Shown: positions 1 through 7,977 of the stretch, piece by piece
Layout: each line of letters starts with the position of its first letter
Position numbering within the stretch: the stretch's first letter is position 1
Assembly (NCBI RefSeq): GCF_010723305.1
Contig: NZ_BLKW01000002.1
Coordinates: 1,984,001 to 2,048,000, forward strand
Reading direction: 5' to 3'
Length of the DNA stretch: 64,000 nt
Source of the DNA: Mycobacterium botniense
Lineage (GTDB): Bacteria > Actinomycetota > Actinomycetes > Mycobacteriales > Mycobacteriaceae
The notes under the pieces: model-generated
The model's input: only the letters and a program-made list of their open reading frames with translations
Told to the model about the DNA's origin: nothing
Databases searched by the model: none
Program-made: the position numbers and the translations under genes

Positions 1-2
1 AG

Positions 3-680
3 GGGGTGCTGGTGGAAGCCGCTATGGTCGACGCTGCGTTAAACGTAGCCGCCGAGCAGGTCATTGAATACTCCGCCTATGGGGCATTGCTACAACGCAC
101 TGGAAATCGGGGCCCGGCGGCGGCACCGCAGAACCTCTACCGAACCGCCGACATCGATGAGTTCGGTCGCGCCGACTGCTGGGTCGCGGTAGCGGTGGCG
201 ACCGACGAACAGTGGGAGGCACTCCGCGATGCGCTGGGACGGCCTTCCTGGGCAATGGATCCGAAGCTATGCGCCGTAGCGGGGCGACGGGAACAGCACG
301 ACCTGATCGACGAGCGTCTCGCTGCCTGGTGTGCGGACCGTGCCGCTGACGAGATCGTTCGGGTACTCTGGGATGCCGGTGTTCCGGTGGGCAAAGTGAT
401 GCAGCCGCATCGTCAAGCCGAGCTGGCGCAGTTGGTGTTTCGTGGCTTCTTCGAAGAGGTGAGACACCCGGTTAACCCTGCGGTTAAGCACAGCACAGTT
501 CCGATTCGGTTCTGCTGTGGACCGGGAGAGTTTCACCGTCGCTCTGCACCCCTGCTCGGCCAGCACAACCATGAGCTGCTATCGGAGCTGGGGTTGACCG
601 AGGCGGAGATCGCTGAGCTGGAAGCCGAGGGCATCATCGGCCGGGCGCCGACCTTGTCCGATTCCGGCACGGCCGGTTGA
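3..680 (+). CDS. CaiB/BaiF family CoA-transferase, C-terminal part (5' end outside window)
   Basis: The frame is open to the left edge, so this is the last 225 or so codons of a class III CoA-transferase, whose usual length is near 400. These enzymes move CoA between acyl-CoA and a free acid. Visible family traits are the helical lid region with an AGVPVGKV-type stretch, and a C-terminal segment ending LLGQHNHELLSELGL, the normal ending before the last helix. The N-terminal CoA-binding half and the catalytic Asp lie upstream of the window. A decayed SDR follows 10 bp downstream, so an operon partner may have been lost. Family is confident; substrate unknown. Confidence 0.8.
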   Translation, partial: GVLVEAAMVDAALNVAAEQVIEYSAYGALLQRTGNRGPAAAPQNLYRTADIDEFGRADCWVAVAVATDEQWEALRDALGRPSWAMDPKLCAVAGRREQHDLIDERLAAWCADRAADEIVRVLWDAGVPVGKVMQPHRQAELAQLVFRGFFEEVRHPVNPAVKHSTVPIRFCCGPGEFHRRSAPLLGQHNHELLSELGLTEAEIAELEAEGIIGRAPTLSDSGTAG

Positions 681-690
681 TTCTGGCACT

Positions 691-1018
691 ATGGCAATCG
701 ATCCCTCAAAAATCGAACTTACCTGCCGGGTCGCGATCGTGACCCACGGCGGAGCTGGGATCGGCGCTTCGGTCGAAAGTGTCGGTATTGCACCGGGTTA
801 CGCCGCATACGCACCGCTAAGTTGTCGACTTCCCGGTCGTCGTTCCGATGGGCCGTGCAGGAGGTGCCGCCGAGATTGCCAGTACCGCAGTGTTGCTCGC
901 CTGGAACATGGGAAGCTACATTACCGGGGAGACGATCCGTGTCGATGGCGGCGCTTATGCTGCGAGCGGCTGGTACCGCCAACCGCAGCCTGGGGAGTTC
1001 CAGCTGGAACCGCGATAA
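691..1018 (+). pseudogene. Decayed short-chain dehydrogenase with internal deletion and frameshift
   Basis: The start resembles an SDR N-terminus (RVAIVT followed by HGGAGIG, where TGGGAGIG is expected). It jumps almost at once to a stretch resembling the late motif VNSVAPGYV (here ESVGIAPGYAA), so about 130 residues of the middle, including the Ser-Tyr-Lys active site, are missing. After a frame change near 800-836 the usual SDR ending reads on in another frame from 836: PMGRAGGAAEIAST, SYITGETIRVDGG, and a stop at 1016-1018. One Gly of the cofactor loop is also changed to His. No functional product is expected. It probably was the partner of the CoA-transferase just upstream. Confidence 0.75.
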
Positions 1019-1127
1019 CGGCCACCTCCGGCGAATCGAATCCCGCGAGCCGCACTGCGGCCGCACAGCGCGACGTCGACCCACTGCTGGTTTTGGGCAC
1101 CGCGTCCCGCGGCGAGTGTCTGTTCCT

Positions 1128-1964
1128 TTACTTCAAGCAGCTTCCCGCGTCGATAGGCAACGTTACTCCGGTGATATAGCGAGACTCTTCAGATGCCAGG
1201 AACAACACGGCGTTGCTGATGTCTTCTGGTTCTACCCACGGGATTGGCAACGTGTGGAACATCTGGCAGATCGGGGCGATGTCGTCTGGACCCGGATTCT
1301 CCAGATCCGGGCGGAACATTCGATAGGTTCCTTCGTTCATCACCATCGGGGTGTTCACATGGGTTGGGTGCACCGAATTGACCCGAATCATATGTTGACC
1401 CAACTCCACCGCGAAGGTCCGCATCAGCCCAACGACACCGTGTTTAGCGGCGACGTAGTGGCCGGTGTGCGGATAAGCCTTTAGTCCGCCGACCGAGCTG
1501 GTCAAGATGATCGACCCGCCCCGGCCGCCCGCCACCAAGTGCGGTACACCGGCCTTCACGGTCTTCCACACCCCCGACAGGTTCACGTCGATCATGTCTT
1601 GCCAGTCACGTTCTTTGGTGTTCGCCAGGGTGTCCCCGCCGTTACCGATACCCGCGTTGGCTACGATGATGTCCAGCCTGCCCAGCTGCTCCACTCCGTC
1701 GTCTACGGCTGCCTTGAGGGCTTCGTAATCGCGCACGTCGACTTCGGCGGTGACGACTCGCCGATTGTGGCTTTTAACCAGATCCGCGGTTTCAGCCAGA
1801 TCTTGGGGTGTGGACGGCGGAATGAGAACTCCCTCGATCGGCTTGCAGATGTCGACGGCGATGATGTCGGCACCCTCTTGCGCTAGCCGCACCGCATGCG
1901 AGCGGCCCTGACCGCGCGCTGCGCCGGTGATGAACGCGACCTTACCTTCGACTCGCCCAGCCAT
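1128..1964 (-). CDS. Mycofactocin-coupled SDR family oxidoreductase
   Basis: 278 aa, full length. The cofactor loop TGAARGQG (13-20) followed by RSHAVRL is the signature of the actinobacterial SDR subfamily that keeps its nicotinamide bound and is re-oxidised through mycofactocin. Active site: S156/S157, Y170 and K174 (YVAAK). The NAG motif is at 103-105. It sits 21 bp downstream of a P450 on the same strand, so it probably oxidises the alcohol that the P450 makes. A second member of the subfamily lies at 36539-37399, also beside a P450. Subfamily is confident; substrate unknown. Confidence 0.9.
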   Translation of the reverse strand: MAGRVEGKVAFITGAARGQGRSHAVRLAQEGADIIAVDICKPIEGVLIPPSTPQDLAETADLVKSHNRRVVTAEVDVRDYEALKAAVDDGVEQLGRLDIIVANAGIGNGGDTLANTKERDWQDMIDVNLSGVWKTVKAGVPHLVAGGRGGSIILTSSVGGLKAYPHTGHYVAAKHGVVGLMRTFAVELGQHMIRVNSVHPTHVNTPMVMNEGTYRMFRPDLENPGPDDIAPICQMFHTLPIPWVEPEDISNAVLFLASEESRYITGVTLPIDAGSCLK

Positions 1965-1985
1965 CGTTACCTCGTTTCTTGCATC

Positions 1986-3188
1986 TCAAGGGAGTACGGC
2001 CACCATCGATTCCCAGCCGCGCACGGTCGACGTCGGCGAAAGCTTGGCGTTGCTCATGTCGACGTCCCATTCCGGGAACCGTTTCAAGATCTCTTCGAGC
2101 GCGATACGTCCCTCAAGGCGGGCCAACGCCGAGCCGAGGCAGTAATGGGTTCCGACACTGAAGGCGAGATGTTGCCGTGGCTCTCGGTGGATGTCGAAAA
2201 CGTCACCGTCGGGCGGGAATTGACGGTGGTCGCGGTTAGCGGCTCCGATGAGCATCATCATGACGCTGCCGGCTGGCACTGTCTGGCCGTAGTATTCGAC
2301 GTCTCGGGTGACATATCGAGCGACATGGGGCGCCGGGGACTCATAGCGGAGCAATTCTTCGACGGCCTGTGGGATCAACGCAGGGTTTTCGACCAGCTGA
2401 CGGCGCTGTTCAGGATGCTCGGCCAGCACCTTGCCCGCCCAGCCGATCAGCCGGGTGGTGGTCTCGTTACCCGCGCCCGACACAACGCTGACGTAGGTGA
2501 GCAGTTCCTCGCGACTGAGCCGCCGCCACGTACCGGTCTCATCCTCGAACTCGACGTTGAGCAGTTCGGTCATGATGTCGTCTGACGGATGCTCGGCGCG
2601 CCAGTCGATGTAGCGGGCAAAAAATTCCCCGCCCGCCATGCCCTCCGCGGCCGCCTTCATCGGCTTGCCGGCTTCGGTGCGCATCTGCGCGTTCGCGAAA
2701 TCGCGGGCGGCTTCTTGGTCTTCTTCGGGAACGCCAAGCAGCATCCCGATGACGCGCATTGGCATCTGCGCCCCCAGATCAGCGACGAAATCGAACCGGT
2801 CTGCCCCGATCAACGGATCCAGACAGCGCGCGCAGAATTGGCGAATCTGGGGTTCCAGGTCGCTGACCTTGCGCGGCGTGAACATGCGGGCCAGCAATTT
2901 GCGATGGACGTCATGAATCGGCGGGTCCTCGAAGATGAGCACACCGGGAGGGATGTCGATGTTGGCCTTGATCAGTTCCAGGATTGCTCCGCGCGCTGAG
3001 CTGAACGTCTCGTAGTCGACCAGCGCGCGGTCGACGTCGATAAACCGGCTCAGTGCGAAAAAGTCGTGCTGCTCGTTGTAATACAGTGGCGCGTCTTCAC
3101 GAAGTCGCCGAAAGGCCGGGTAAGGGTCGGTGTTGATCTCGACGTCATAGGGGTCGTAGTAGATGTCGCTGGCAGCGCTGAGTGTCAC
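1986..3188 (-). CDS. Cytochrome P450
   Basis: 400-aa soluble bacterial P450. I-helix oxygen-binding motif AGNETT at 239-244; ExxR as E278-L-L-R281; heme-thiolate loop FSVGTHYCLG with Cys350. It should hydroxylate a small or mid-size hydrophobic substrate using a ferredoxin; none is adjacent, but three P450-type ferredoxins lie in the window. It is first in a two-gene operon with the mycofactocin SDR. A GAGAAT-type palindrome sits 122 bp upstream. It is clearly paralogous to the P450 at 54536-55732: same length, near-identical stretches such as LGAQMPMRVIG and EDPPIHD. Start ATG 3188 gives the normal N-terminus. Confidence 0.92.
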   Translation of the reverse strand: MTLSAASDIYYDPYDVEINTDPYPAFRRLREDAPLYYNEQHDFFALSRFIDVDRALVDYETFSSARGAILELIKANIDIPPGVLIFEDPPIHDVHRKLLARMFTPRKVSDLEPQIRQFCARCLDPLIGADRFDFVADLGAQMPMRVIGMLLGVPEEDQEAARDFANAQMRTEAGKPMKAAAEGMAGGEFFARYIDWRAEHPSDDIMTELLNVEFEDETGTWRRLSREELLTYVSVVSGAGNETTTRLIGWAGKVLAEHPEQRRQLVENPALIPQAVEELLRYESPAPHVARYVTRDVEYYGQTVPAGSVMMMLIGAANRDHRQFPPDGDVFDIHREPRQHLAFSVGTHYCLGSALARLEGRIALEEILKRFPEWDVDMSNAKLSPTSTVRGWESMVAVLP

Positions 3189-3485
3189 GGTGTCTCGCCT
3201 CTCGCCGGAACGCCGTAGTCGGAGGTGCTGAGCATCTGCTCAACTCTGGCATCAGCCACGGCGGGTGTCAACGACGAATTCGTTTGTGCTAATTCGTGTT
3301 CTAGATTTGAGAGAATAATGTTCTCGGAGTTCGCGGTACCGTGCGATATGCGAACTACGGGGCGGCTGTGACAGGAGCGGCACCGTCGACGGGGGTGAGG
3401 GTGTTCGGATGGGCAACCGACACGGGTGCGGGCAGGCGCCCGGGGGAGGTGGCGACCAGCTACTGAAATACGCGAGCCGCGTTGT
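3189..3485. other. Intergenic region between P450 and TetR genes
   Basis: About 297 bp upstream of the P450 start and downstream of the TetR stop. It holds one GAGAAT-type palindrome (3311-3325). The open frame that can be drawn here on the minus strand has the composition of a shadow and no recognisable motif, so I call no gene. Confidence 0.5.
3311..3325. promoter_or_regulatory. GAGAAT-type palindromic operator (site A)
   Basis: Reads GAGAAT-AAT-GTTCTC, one mismatch from GAGAAT-N3-ATTCTC. It lies 122 bp before the start of the minus-strand P450 (3188). It is the first of a set of related sites across the window. Binding by the neighbouring TetR protein is inferred, not shown. Confidence 0.55.
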
Positions 3486-4238
3486 CTACTCGCTGGTGGC
3501 GTCGCCGGCGAACCCGCGCGAGCAGAATTCCCACACTTCATCCGCCGTGATGGGATGAATCGTTGCGTCGTCGGTCCCGCCACTGGATTGTGCGATGAAC
3601 ATCACGGTTTGCATCGTCATGGCAGCCATCCGCTTCGGGTTGATACCGGGACGTAGCTGTCCGGCTTCGGCGGCGCCTTCCATCAGTTCGGTGAGCAACG
3701 CCAAAAGCGGGGCATGGGCAACTTTGACCTCGGCAGGGTGCGAAACCAGCAAACGCGGCGCGAAGTCAGTGAACAGCGGCCGTTTCGCGTTGGGGTCTGG
3801 TCGTGAGGCCTCGAAGAGCAGCTGAACGGCGACCTTCAACCGCTCGAGCGGATCGGAATGGCTTTCGGTAGCGGCACGGATCTGGTCGGCGGAGCGGCTC
3901 AGGGCGTCTTCGAACAGGGCCAACAGCAGCTCGTGTTTGCCATCGAACTGCAGGTAGAAGCTACGCAGCGACTGCCGGGAGCGGTCGACGACTTCTTGAA
4001 CGGTAAAGTCCGTGCTGCCTTTTTCAATGATGATGGCCTGGGCCGCGTCGAGGAAGCGCTGAACACGCTGCGCTGCCCGCAGTTTTGCCGTCTTAATCGA
4101 GCGCTCGACCGCACGCTGTTTCCAGGCCGGCTCCTCGCTGGGGCTGGTCACGACCGGCTCGGACGATTGCCGTGAAGGGAGAACATGATTGAACTGTACC
4201 GGAGAACGGCGTGACATCGCTGCGCTCGACCCCCTCAC
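3486..4238 (-). CDS. TetR/AcrR family regulator, candidate master regulator of the island
   Basis: Up to 250 aa, longer than the usual 200 because about 50 polar residues precede the DNA-binding domain. The true start may be internal (ATG 4217 or GTG 4151). The helix-turn-helix is around residues 78-101 (FTVQEVVDRSRQSLRSFYLQF), followed by a variable ligand-binding domain. The gene is divergent from an acyl-CoA dehydrogenase; the 145-bp gap holds a perfect GAGAATA-C-TATTCTC palindrome 35 bp before this start. Another copy lies just downstream at 3311. It is the only TetR gene here flanked by that site, so I infer it binds it and represses itself and the regulon until an acyl-CoA-like ligand is present. 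Confidence 0.85.
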   Translation of the reverse strand: MRGSSAAMSRRSPVQFNHVLPSRQSSEPVVTSPSEEPAWKQRAVERSIKTAKLRAAQRVQRFLDAAQAIIIEKGSTDFTVQEVVDRSRQSLRSFYLQFDGKHELLLALFEDALSRSADQIRAATESHSDPLERLKVAVQLLFEASRPDPNAKRPLFTDFAPRLLVSHPAEVKVAHAPLLALLTELMEGAAEAGQLRPGINPKRMAAMTMQTVMFIAQSSGGTDDATIHPITADEVWEFCSRGFAGDATSE

Positions 4239-4273
4239 GGTCGCCGTGTTGGAGATTGTAACTTTCCCGACAC

Positions 4274-4288
4274 GAGAATACTATTCTC
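4274..4288. promoter_or_regulatory. GAGAAT-type palindromic operator (site B), divergent promoter
   Basis: GAGAATA-C-TATTCTC, perfect 7-bp arms around one base. It lies 35 bp before the TetR start (4238) and 95 bp before the dehydrogenase start (4384), which suits control of both directions and autoregulation. Confidence 0.65.
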
Positions 4289-4383
4289 TTAGACGTATTA
4301 ATGGAAGCACATTCGACATCTGGACCTGCCGCTGCAGGTCGAGCGGGAGTTCGCCCGCCGGACGCTGAGTGACAAGGAGAACC

Positions 4384-5568
4384 GTGCAGCTGACATTTGA
4401 CTCCGATGTCGAGGAGTTCCGCGCTGAATTCGCGGCTTTCCTTGATCAGCACCTGCCCGACGAGGCGATGGCGGTTGAGCGACCGCGCTCATGCTCAGAT
4501 ATCCCCGAATGGGCTCGATGCTGGCAGCGGTTGCTGTTCGACCACGGATGGCTGCTGCCCGGCAATCCGCCCGAGTACGGCGGTCGGAATGCCACCATCC
4601 TGCAGCAGTACGTGCACGCCGACGAGCTCTCCCGGCGCCGGATCCATTTGAGTTTCAATCCGCAAGGGGTGGGCATCGTGGCGGCCTCGCTGCTCTCGTT
4701 CGGCTCCGAGGAACAGAAGCGTCGGTGGGCGGCGCCGATCTTGCGGGCGGAGATGACCGCGTCGCTGGGGATGAGCGAACCCGGTGCGGGCTCAGATCTG
4801 GCGTCGCTGCGCACCCGGGCCGTGCTGCGCTCTGATTCGGAAGGCGAGCATTTCGTGGTCAACGGGCAAAAGGTGTGGACGTCGGGCGCCCATGACGCCG
4901 ATGTGTTGCTGACATTCGTACGCACCGACCCGGACTCCCCGAAACATAAGGGAATCAGCGCGCTGTTGATCCCGACTGACGCCCCGGGCGTGGTACGCCG
5001 TCCATTCGCGTCGGCATGTAGCCGCGATGACATCGATTTCAATGAGGTGTTTTTCACCGATGTGCGGGTGCCGGCGGAAAACCTGGTGGGTCCGCTGAAT
5101 CAAGGGTGGCGTGTGGCGACCGGTTCGTTGGGACATGAACGCACCATGCTGTGGATGGGATATGCCGATCGGCTGCGTGAACTACTCATCGATTTCCGGC
5201 CGAAGACAGCGCATAACAGAGATCACTACGCCACTTTGGCGATGGATGCTCAGGCGTTGCGGCTGCTGGGGTCTGTGGCCCTCGCGCGTGCCGATCGGGG
5301 GGAGGAGGACGTGCCGGGTTTGTCGGTGCTCAAACTGCTCGGATCGGAAGCGGTACAGCGCGCCTCCGAACACGCGCTGGCCGCCGCGGGACTCGACGGT
5401 CTGCTCCACCCCGCTGTCACGGGACCGTTCGCGCCGCTGAACCTCGATGCCCACTACGGTAGCTGGTTCGATCGCTACGTCCGAAGCTTTGCTGGCACCA
5501 TCGCGGGCGGTACATCGGAAATCCAGCGCAACATCGTCGCCCAACGAATCCTCGGATTGCCCCGCTGA
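4384..5568 (+). CDS. Acyl-CoA dehydrogenase, orphan large subunit
   Basis: 394 aa flavoprotein for alpha,beta-desaturation of an acyl-CoA. Typical blocks: GMSEPGAGSDLASL (FAD/substrate region), VNGQKVWTSGA, and C-terminal GTIAGGTSEIQRNI. I chose GTG 4384 because AAGGAG (4374-4379) precedes it by 4 bp and because its close paralog at 33480 begins with the same MQLTFDxDVE. The two proteins match over nearly their whole length. The paralog has a small dehydrogenase partner directly upstream; this copy has none, so it may be homomeric or pair with a subunit encoded elsewhere. Controlled from site B. Confidence 0.92.
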   Translation: MQLTFDSDVEEFRAEFAAFLDQHLPDEAMAVERPRSCSDIPEWARCWQRLLFDHGWLLPGNPPEYGGRNATILQQYVHADELSRRRIHLSFNPQGVGIVAASLLSFGSEEQKRRWAAPILRAEMTASLGMSEPGAGSDLASLRTRAVLRSDSEGEHFVVNGQKVWTSGAHDADVLLTFVRTDPDSPKHKGISALLIPTDAPGVVRRPFASACSRDDIDFNEVFFTDVRVPAENLVGPLNQGWRVATGSLGHERTMLWMGYADRLRELLIDFRPKTAHNRDHYATLAMDAQALRLLGSVALARADRGEEDVPGLSVLKLLGSEAVQRASEHALAAAGLDGLLHPAVTGPFAPLNLDAHYGSWFDRYVRSFAGTIAGGTSEIQRNIVAQRILGLPR

Positions 5569-5678
5569 GCATTTGTGGGCATTCGCTCACAGGTGCAAAG
5601 GTGTCCGCGCGATAAGCGCACCATGTTTCGCCGCACGGGCCACCGACGCCTGTAGTGGTGCGACAGCGGGCACACCGT

Positions 5679-6476
5679 TCAGAGGTTCGCCAGTCGAGGC
5701 GCACATCCCTCTGTCCGCAATAGCGCTCCGGCTTCCCGCGTCAATTCTCTTGTGCCGCCGAGCAGTCCGTCGAGAACCAGCGACCGCTTCACGTGGCGAT
5801 GCAGCTCATGTTCTGCGGTGAAGCCGATACCGCCGAGCACCTGCTGGCAGTTGCGTGCGGCCATCAGCGCCGCCTGGCCGGCGGCTGCCTTGGCCAGCAG
5901 GAACCCGAACTCGCCCTGTTCGGCTGCGGCCGCGTGCAACGTCGCCTCTGCGCCTTCAACAGCAACGAGGGTTTCGGCCAGCCGATGCCGGACCGCTTGG
6001 AAGGAGGCGATAGGACGGCCGAACTGGACGCGGTTGAGCGCATGCTGGCGCGCCAGCGAGAGCATCGCGCGGCTGGTGCCTACCAGCCACCATCCCAGTG
6101 CTTGCCGGCCTGCGGTTAAAGGCAGCGGTTTTCCCTCAGAAACACGGTGGATGGGGAGCTCGCTGTCCAGCGCCGAAGTGGGCTTATCGGTTCGCTCCCA
6201 GACAACCCAGCAGCCGCCGGTAAACGGCAGCGCTACGGTGCCGCCGCCGGCGTGGCCGGCGGCACGCAGGACCACGTCGTTGAGCACCGGCGCATGAGCC
6301 CCGGTCTCACCAAGCAGGCGGAACACCAACGGAATCGCCACATCGGGCATTTCCTCGACCATATCCAGCCAGCCCAGTTCTGTCAGAGCCGCATCGAGCT
6401 GGTGGCCTGACACCGCGCTCATGGCTTTGCGTAACGCCTGTTCCAGAAGGCGCAAGGATTCGGTATCCACGATCAT
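5679..6476 (-). CDS. Small acyl-CoA dehydrogenase subunit
   Basis: 265 aa, shorter than the 380-400 of a complete enzyme. The C-terminal helical FAD domain is clear (ALNRVQFGRPIASFQAVRH; CQQVLGGIGFTAEHELHRHVKR). The N-terminal half is abbreviated. Such short members form alpha2beta2 enzymes with a full-length partner in steroid-type degradation (FadE28/FadE29-like pairs). ATG 6476 overlaps the stop of the full-length dehydrogenase upstream by 4 bp (ATGA), supporting a heteromeric pair. It is last in the seven-gene minus-strand operon. The open frame runs further upstream but only within the neighbour. Confidence 0.88.
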   Translation of the reverse strand: MIVDTESLRLLEQALRKAMSAVSGHQLDAALTELGWLDMVEEMPDVAIPLVFRLLGETGAHAPVLNDVVLRAAGHAGGGTVALPFTGGCWVVWERTDKPTSALDSELPIHRVSEGKPLPLTAGRQALGWWLVGTSRAMLSLARQHALNRVQFGRPIASFQAVRHRLAETLVAVEGAEATLHAAAAEQGEFGFLLAKAAAGQAALMAARNCQQVLGGIGFTAEHELHRHVKRSLVLDGLLGGTRELTREAGALLRTEGCAPRLANL

Positions 6477-7561
6477 TCGTTGCCCAGCTCCAAGAGACGG
6501 CGGGCGATGATATTGCGCTGGATCTCTGCCGTCCCTCCGTAGATAGTTGCCGCCCGCGAGTAGAGGTATTCGGGCCGCCATGACGTGTCGTCGAGCTCAA
6601 CCATTCCTGGCAGCAGGTCGCGCACCGTGTCGAAGAGCCGTTGTTCGGCGGTGGCCAGCAGCACCTTGTCGATCGAGGTTTCCGGTCCCAGCCGTTCACC
6701 GTTGGTCAGGCGCTGCAGCGTGGCGCGGGAGCGGCAGCGCAGGATGTGTAGCGCCAAATAGGCCGATCCGAGTTCGAGATCGTCAGGACAGTCTGCCTGC
6801 GCGATGAGTCGGTCGAACCGTGAGTACAAATAGGCGATCCGCTGCCAAAAGCAGGTGGAGCGCTCGTAGGGCAGCAAGTCCATCGCGAGGCGCCAGCCGT
6901 CACCGGGCCGACCGAGGATCCGGCTTTCAGGGACCGCTACGTCGTCGAAGTACACTTCGCAGAACTCGTCGACACCGTGCATGGTGCGCAGCGGCCGCAC
7001 TGTGATACCGGGCGAATCCATGTCCACGAAGAAGGCGGTAAGTCCATCGCGTCCGGACGCCGTGCGGGTGAGCAGCACACACCGCGTGGCATACTGCGCG
7101 AAGCTAGTCCAGACTTTCTGCCCGTTGATGATCCAGTGATCGCCCTGAGCAACCGCGCGGGTGGAAAGCGAAGCCAGGTCACTGCCCGATCCCGGCTCGG
7201 AAAAGCCTTGACACCATTGCTCACGTCCACTGAGCAGACGCGGGATCATCTCGGCGGCGAGTTCGGTGGGCGCGTAATCGATCATTGTGGGCGCGAGCAC
7301 CTCGATCATCGAGTAAGGGCCGGGCTCGGCGAGACCGCGGCCGACGACCTCTTCTCCGACGATCGCGCGCAGCACCGCCGGCCCGCCCAATCCACCTACC
7401 TCGGTCGGCCAGCCGTAGCGCATCCAGCCGGCGTCGTAGAGCGCCCGATGTACCCGGGCAAGCTGCCGTAGCTGGCCCTCCAGCGAATGATCTGGACCTG
7501 GAGTCAGATCATTGTCGTCGAGCCACGCACGCAGCTCCGCCCGGAACCGCTCGACACTCAT
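6473..7561 (-). CDS. Acyl-CoA dehydrogenase, large subunit of a pair
   Basis: 362 aa. Motifs: FSEPGSGSDLASL, INGQKVWTSFAQ, and IYGGTAEIQRNIIARRLL near the C-terminus. ATG 7561 overlaps the preceding NTF2-like gene by 4 bp (ATGA), and its own stop overlaps the small subunit the same way, so the three are translationally coupled. It probably desaturates a CoA thioester produced by the Rieske/amidohydrolase genes of the same operon; that link is inference. Confidence 0.9.
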   Translation of the reverse strand: MSVERFRAELRAWLDDNDLTPGPDHSLEGQLRQLARVHRALYDAGWMRYGWPTEVGGLGGPAVLRAIVGEEVVGRGLAEPGPYSMIEVLAPTMIDYAPTELAAEMIPRLLSGREQWCQGFSEPGSGSDLASLSTRAVAQGDHWIINGQKVWTSFAQYATRCVLLTRTASGRDGLTAFFVDMDSPGITVRPLRTMHGVDEFCEVYFDDVAVPESRILGRPGDGWRLAMDLLPYERSTCFWQRIAYLYSRFDRLIAQADCPDDLELGSAYLALHILRCRSRATLQRLTNGERLGPETSIDKVLLATAEQRLFDTVRDLLPGMVELDDTSWRPEYLYSRAATIYGGTAEIQRNIIARRLLELGNE

Positions 7562-7977
7562 GGGGTGGGGCGGCCGGCGGCGTGCGGACGGCCCGAATCG
7601 TGCGCGCCACTGCGTCGAATGAAGGTCATCGCCCGGCTTTTCAGCCGCCAGCCCTCGGGGGTGCGGACATATGCGTCGCGGTAGTAACCGATCCGCATAT
7701 CGTGGGTCGCGTGCTCGATGAAGCACAGCGGCTGAGTGCCGGTCGCGGTGTCACCGTCGAGATCCACTAACGCGGTCCCGGTCAGGAACAGGCCCTTCGG
7801 TGCGGCAGCGACGAGCTCCGGGAACCTGTCTAGACGGTAGGTGTCCCCGAAAGCGCTATAGGTGCCGTCAGGTGTGAAAACGCTTAGCAGACCCTCGATG
7901 TCCTGCTGGGTAATGGTAACCGCGTAGCGTGCAAGCAACTGCTGGATTTCGACCAGATCGTCAGTCCTTGTTGACAT
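7558..7977 (-). CDS. NTF2-like / SnoaL-like domain protein
   Basis: 139 aa. Cone-fold features: an N-terminal helix with EIQQLLARYAVTIT, then DIEGLLSVFTPDGTYSAFG, and strands ending in RTPEGWRLKSRAMTF. Members act as small hydratases, isomerases or lyases on cyclic substrates, or as non-catalytic partners. The ends overlap both neighbours (17 bp with the amidohydrolase, 4 bp with the dehydrogenase). A role on the ring intermediate of this operon is plausible but unproven. Confidence 0.8.
   Translation of the reverse strand: MSTRTDDLVEIQQLLARYAVTITQQDIEGLLSVFTPDGTYSAFGDTYRLDRFPELVAAAPKGLFLTGTALVDLDGDTATGTQPLCFIEHATHDMRIGYYRDAYVRTPEGWRLKSRAMTFIRRSGAHDSGRPHAAGRPTP

Noticed and set aside
3185..3583. 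132-codon minus-strand frame between P450 and TetR
   Set aside because: Arg/Pro/Ser-rich shadow composition, overlaps the TetR end, no motif or ribosome site.
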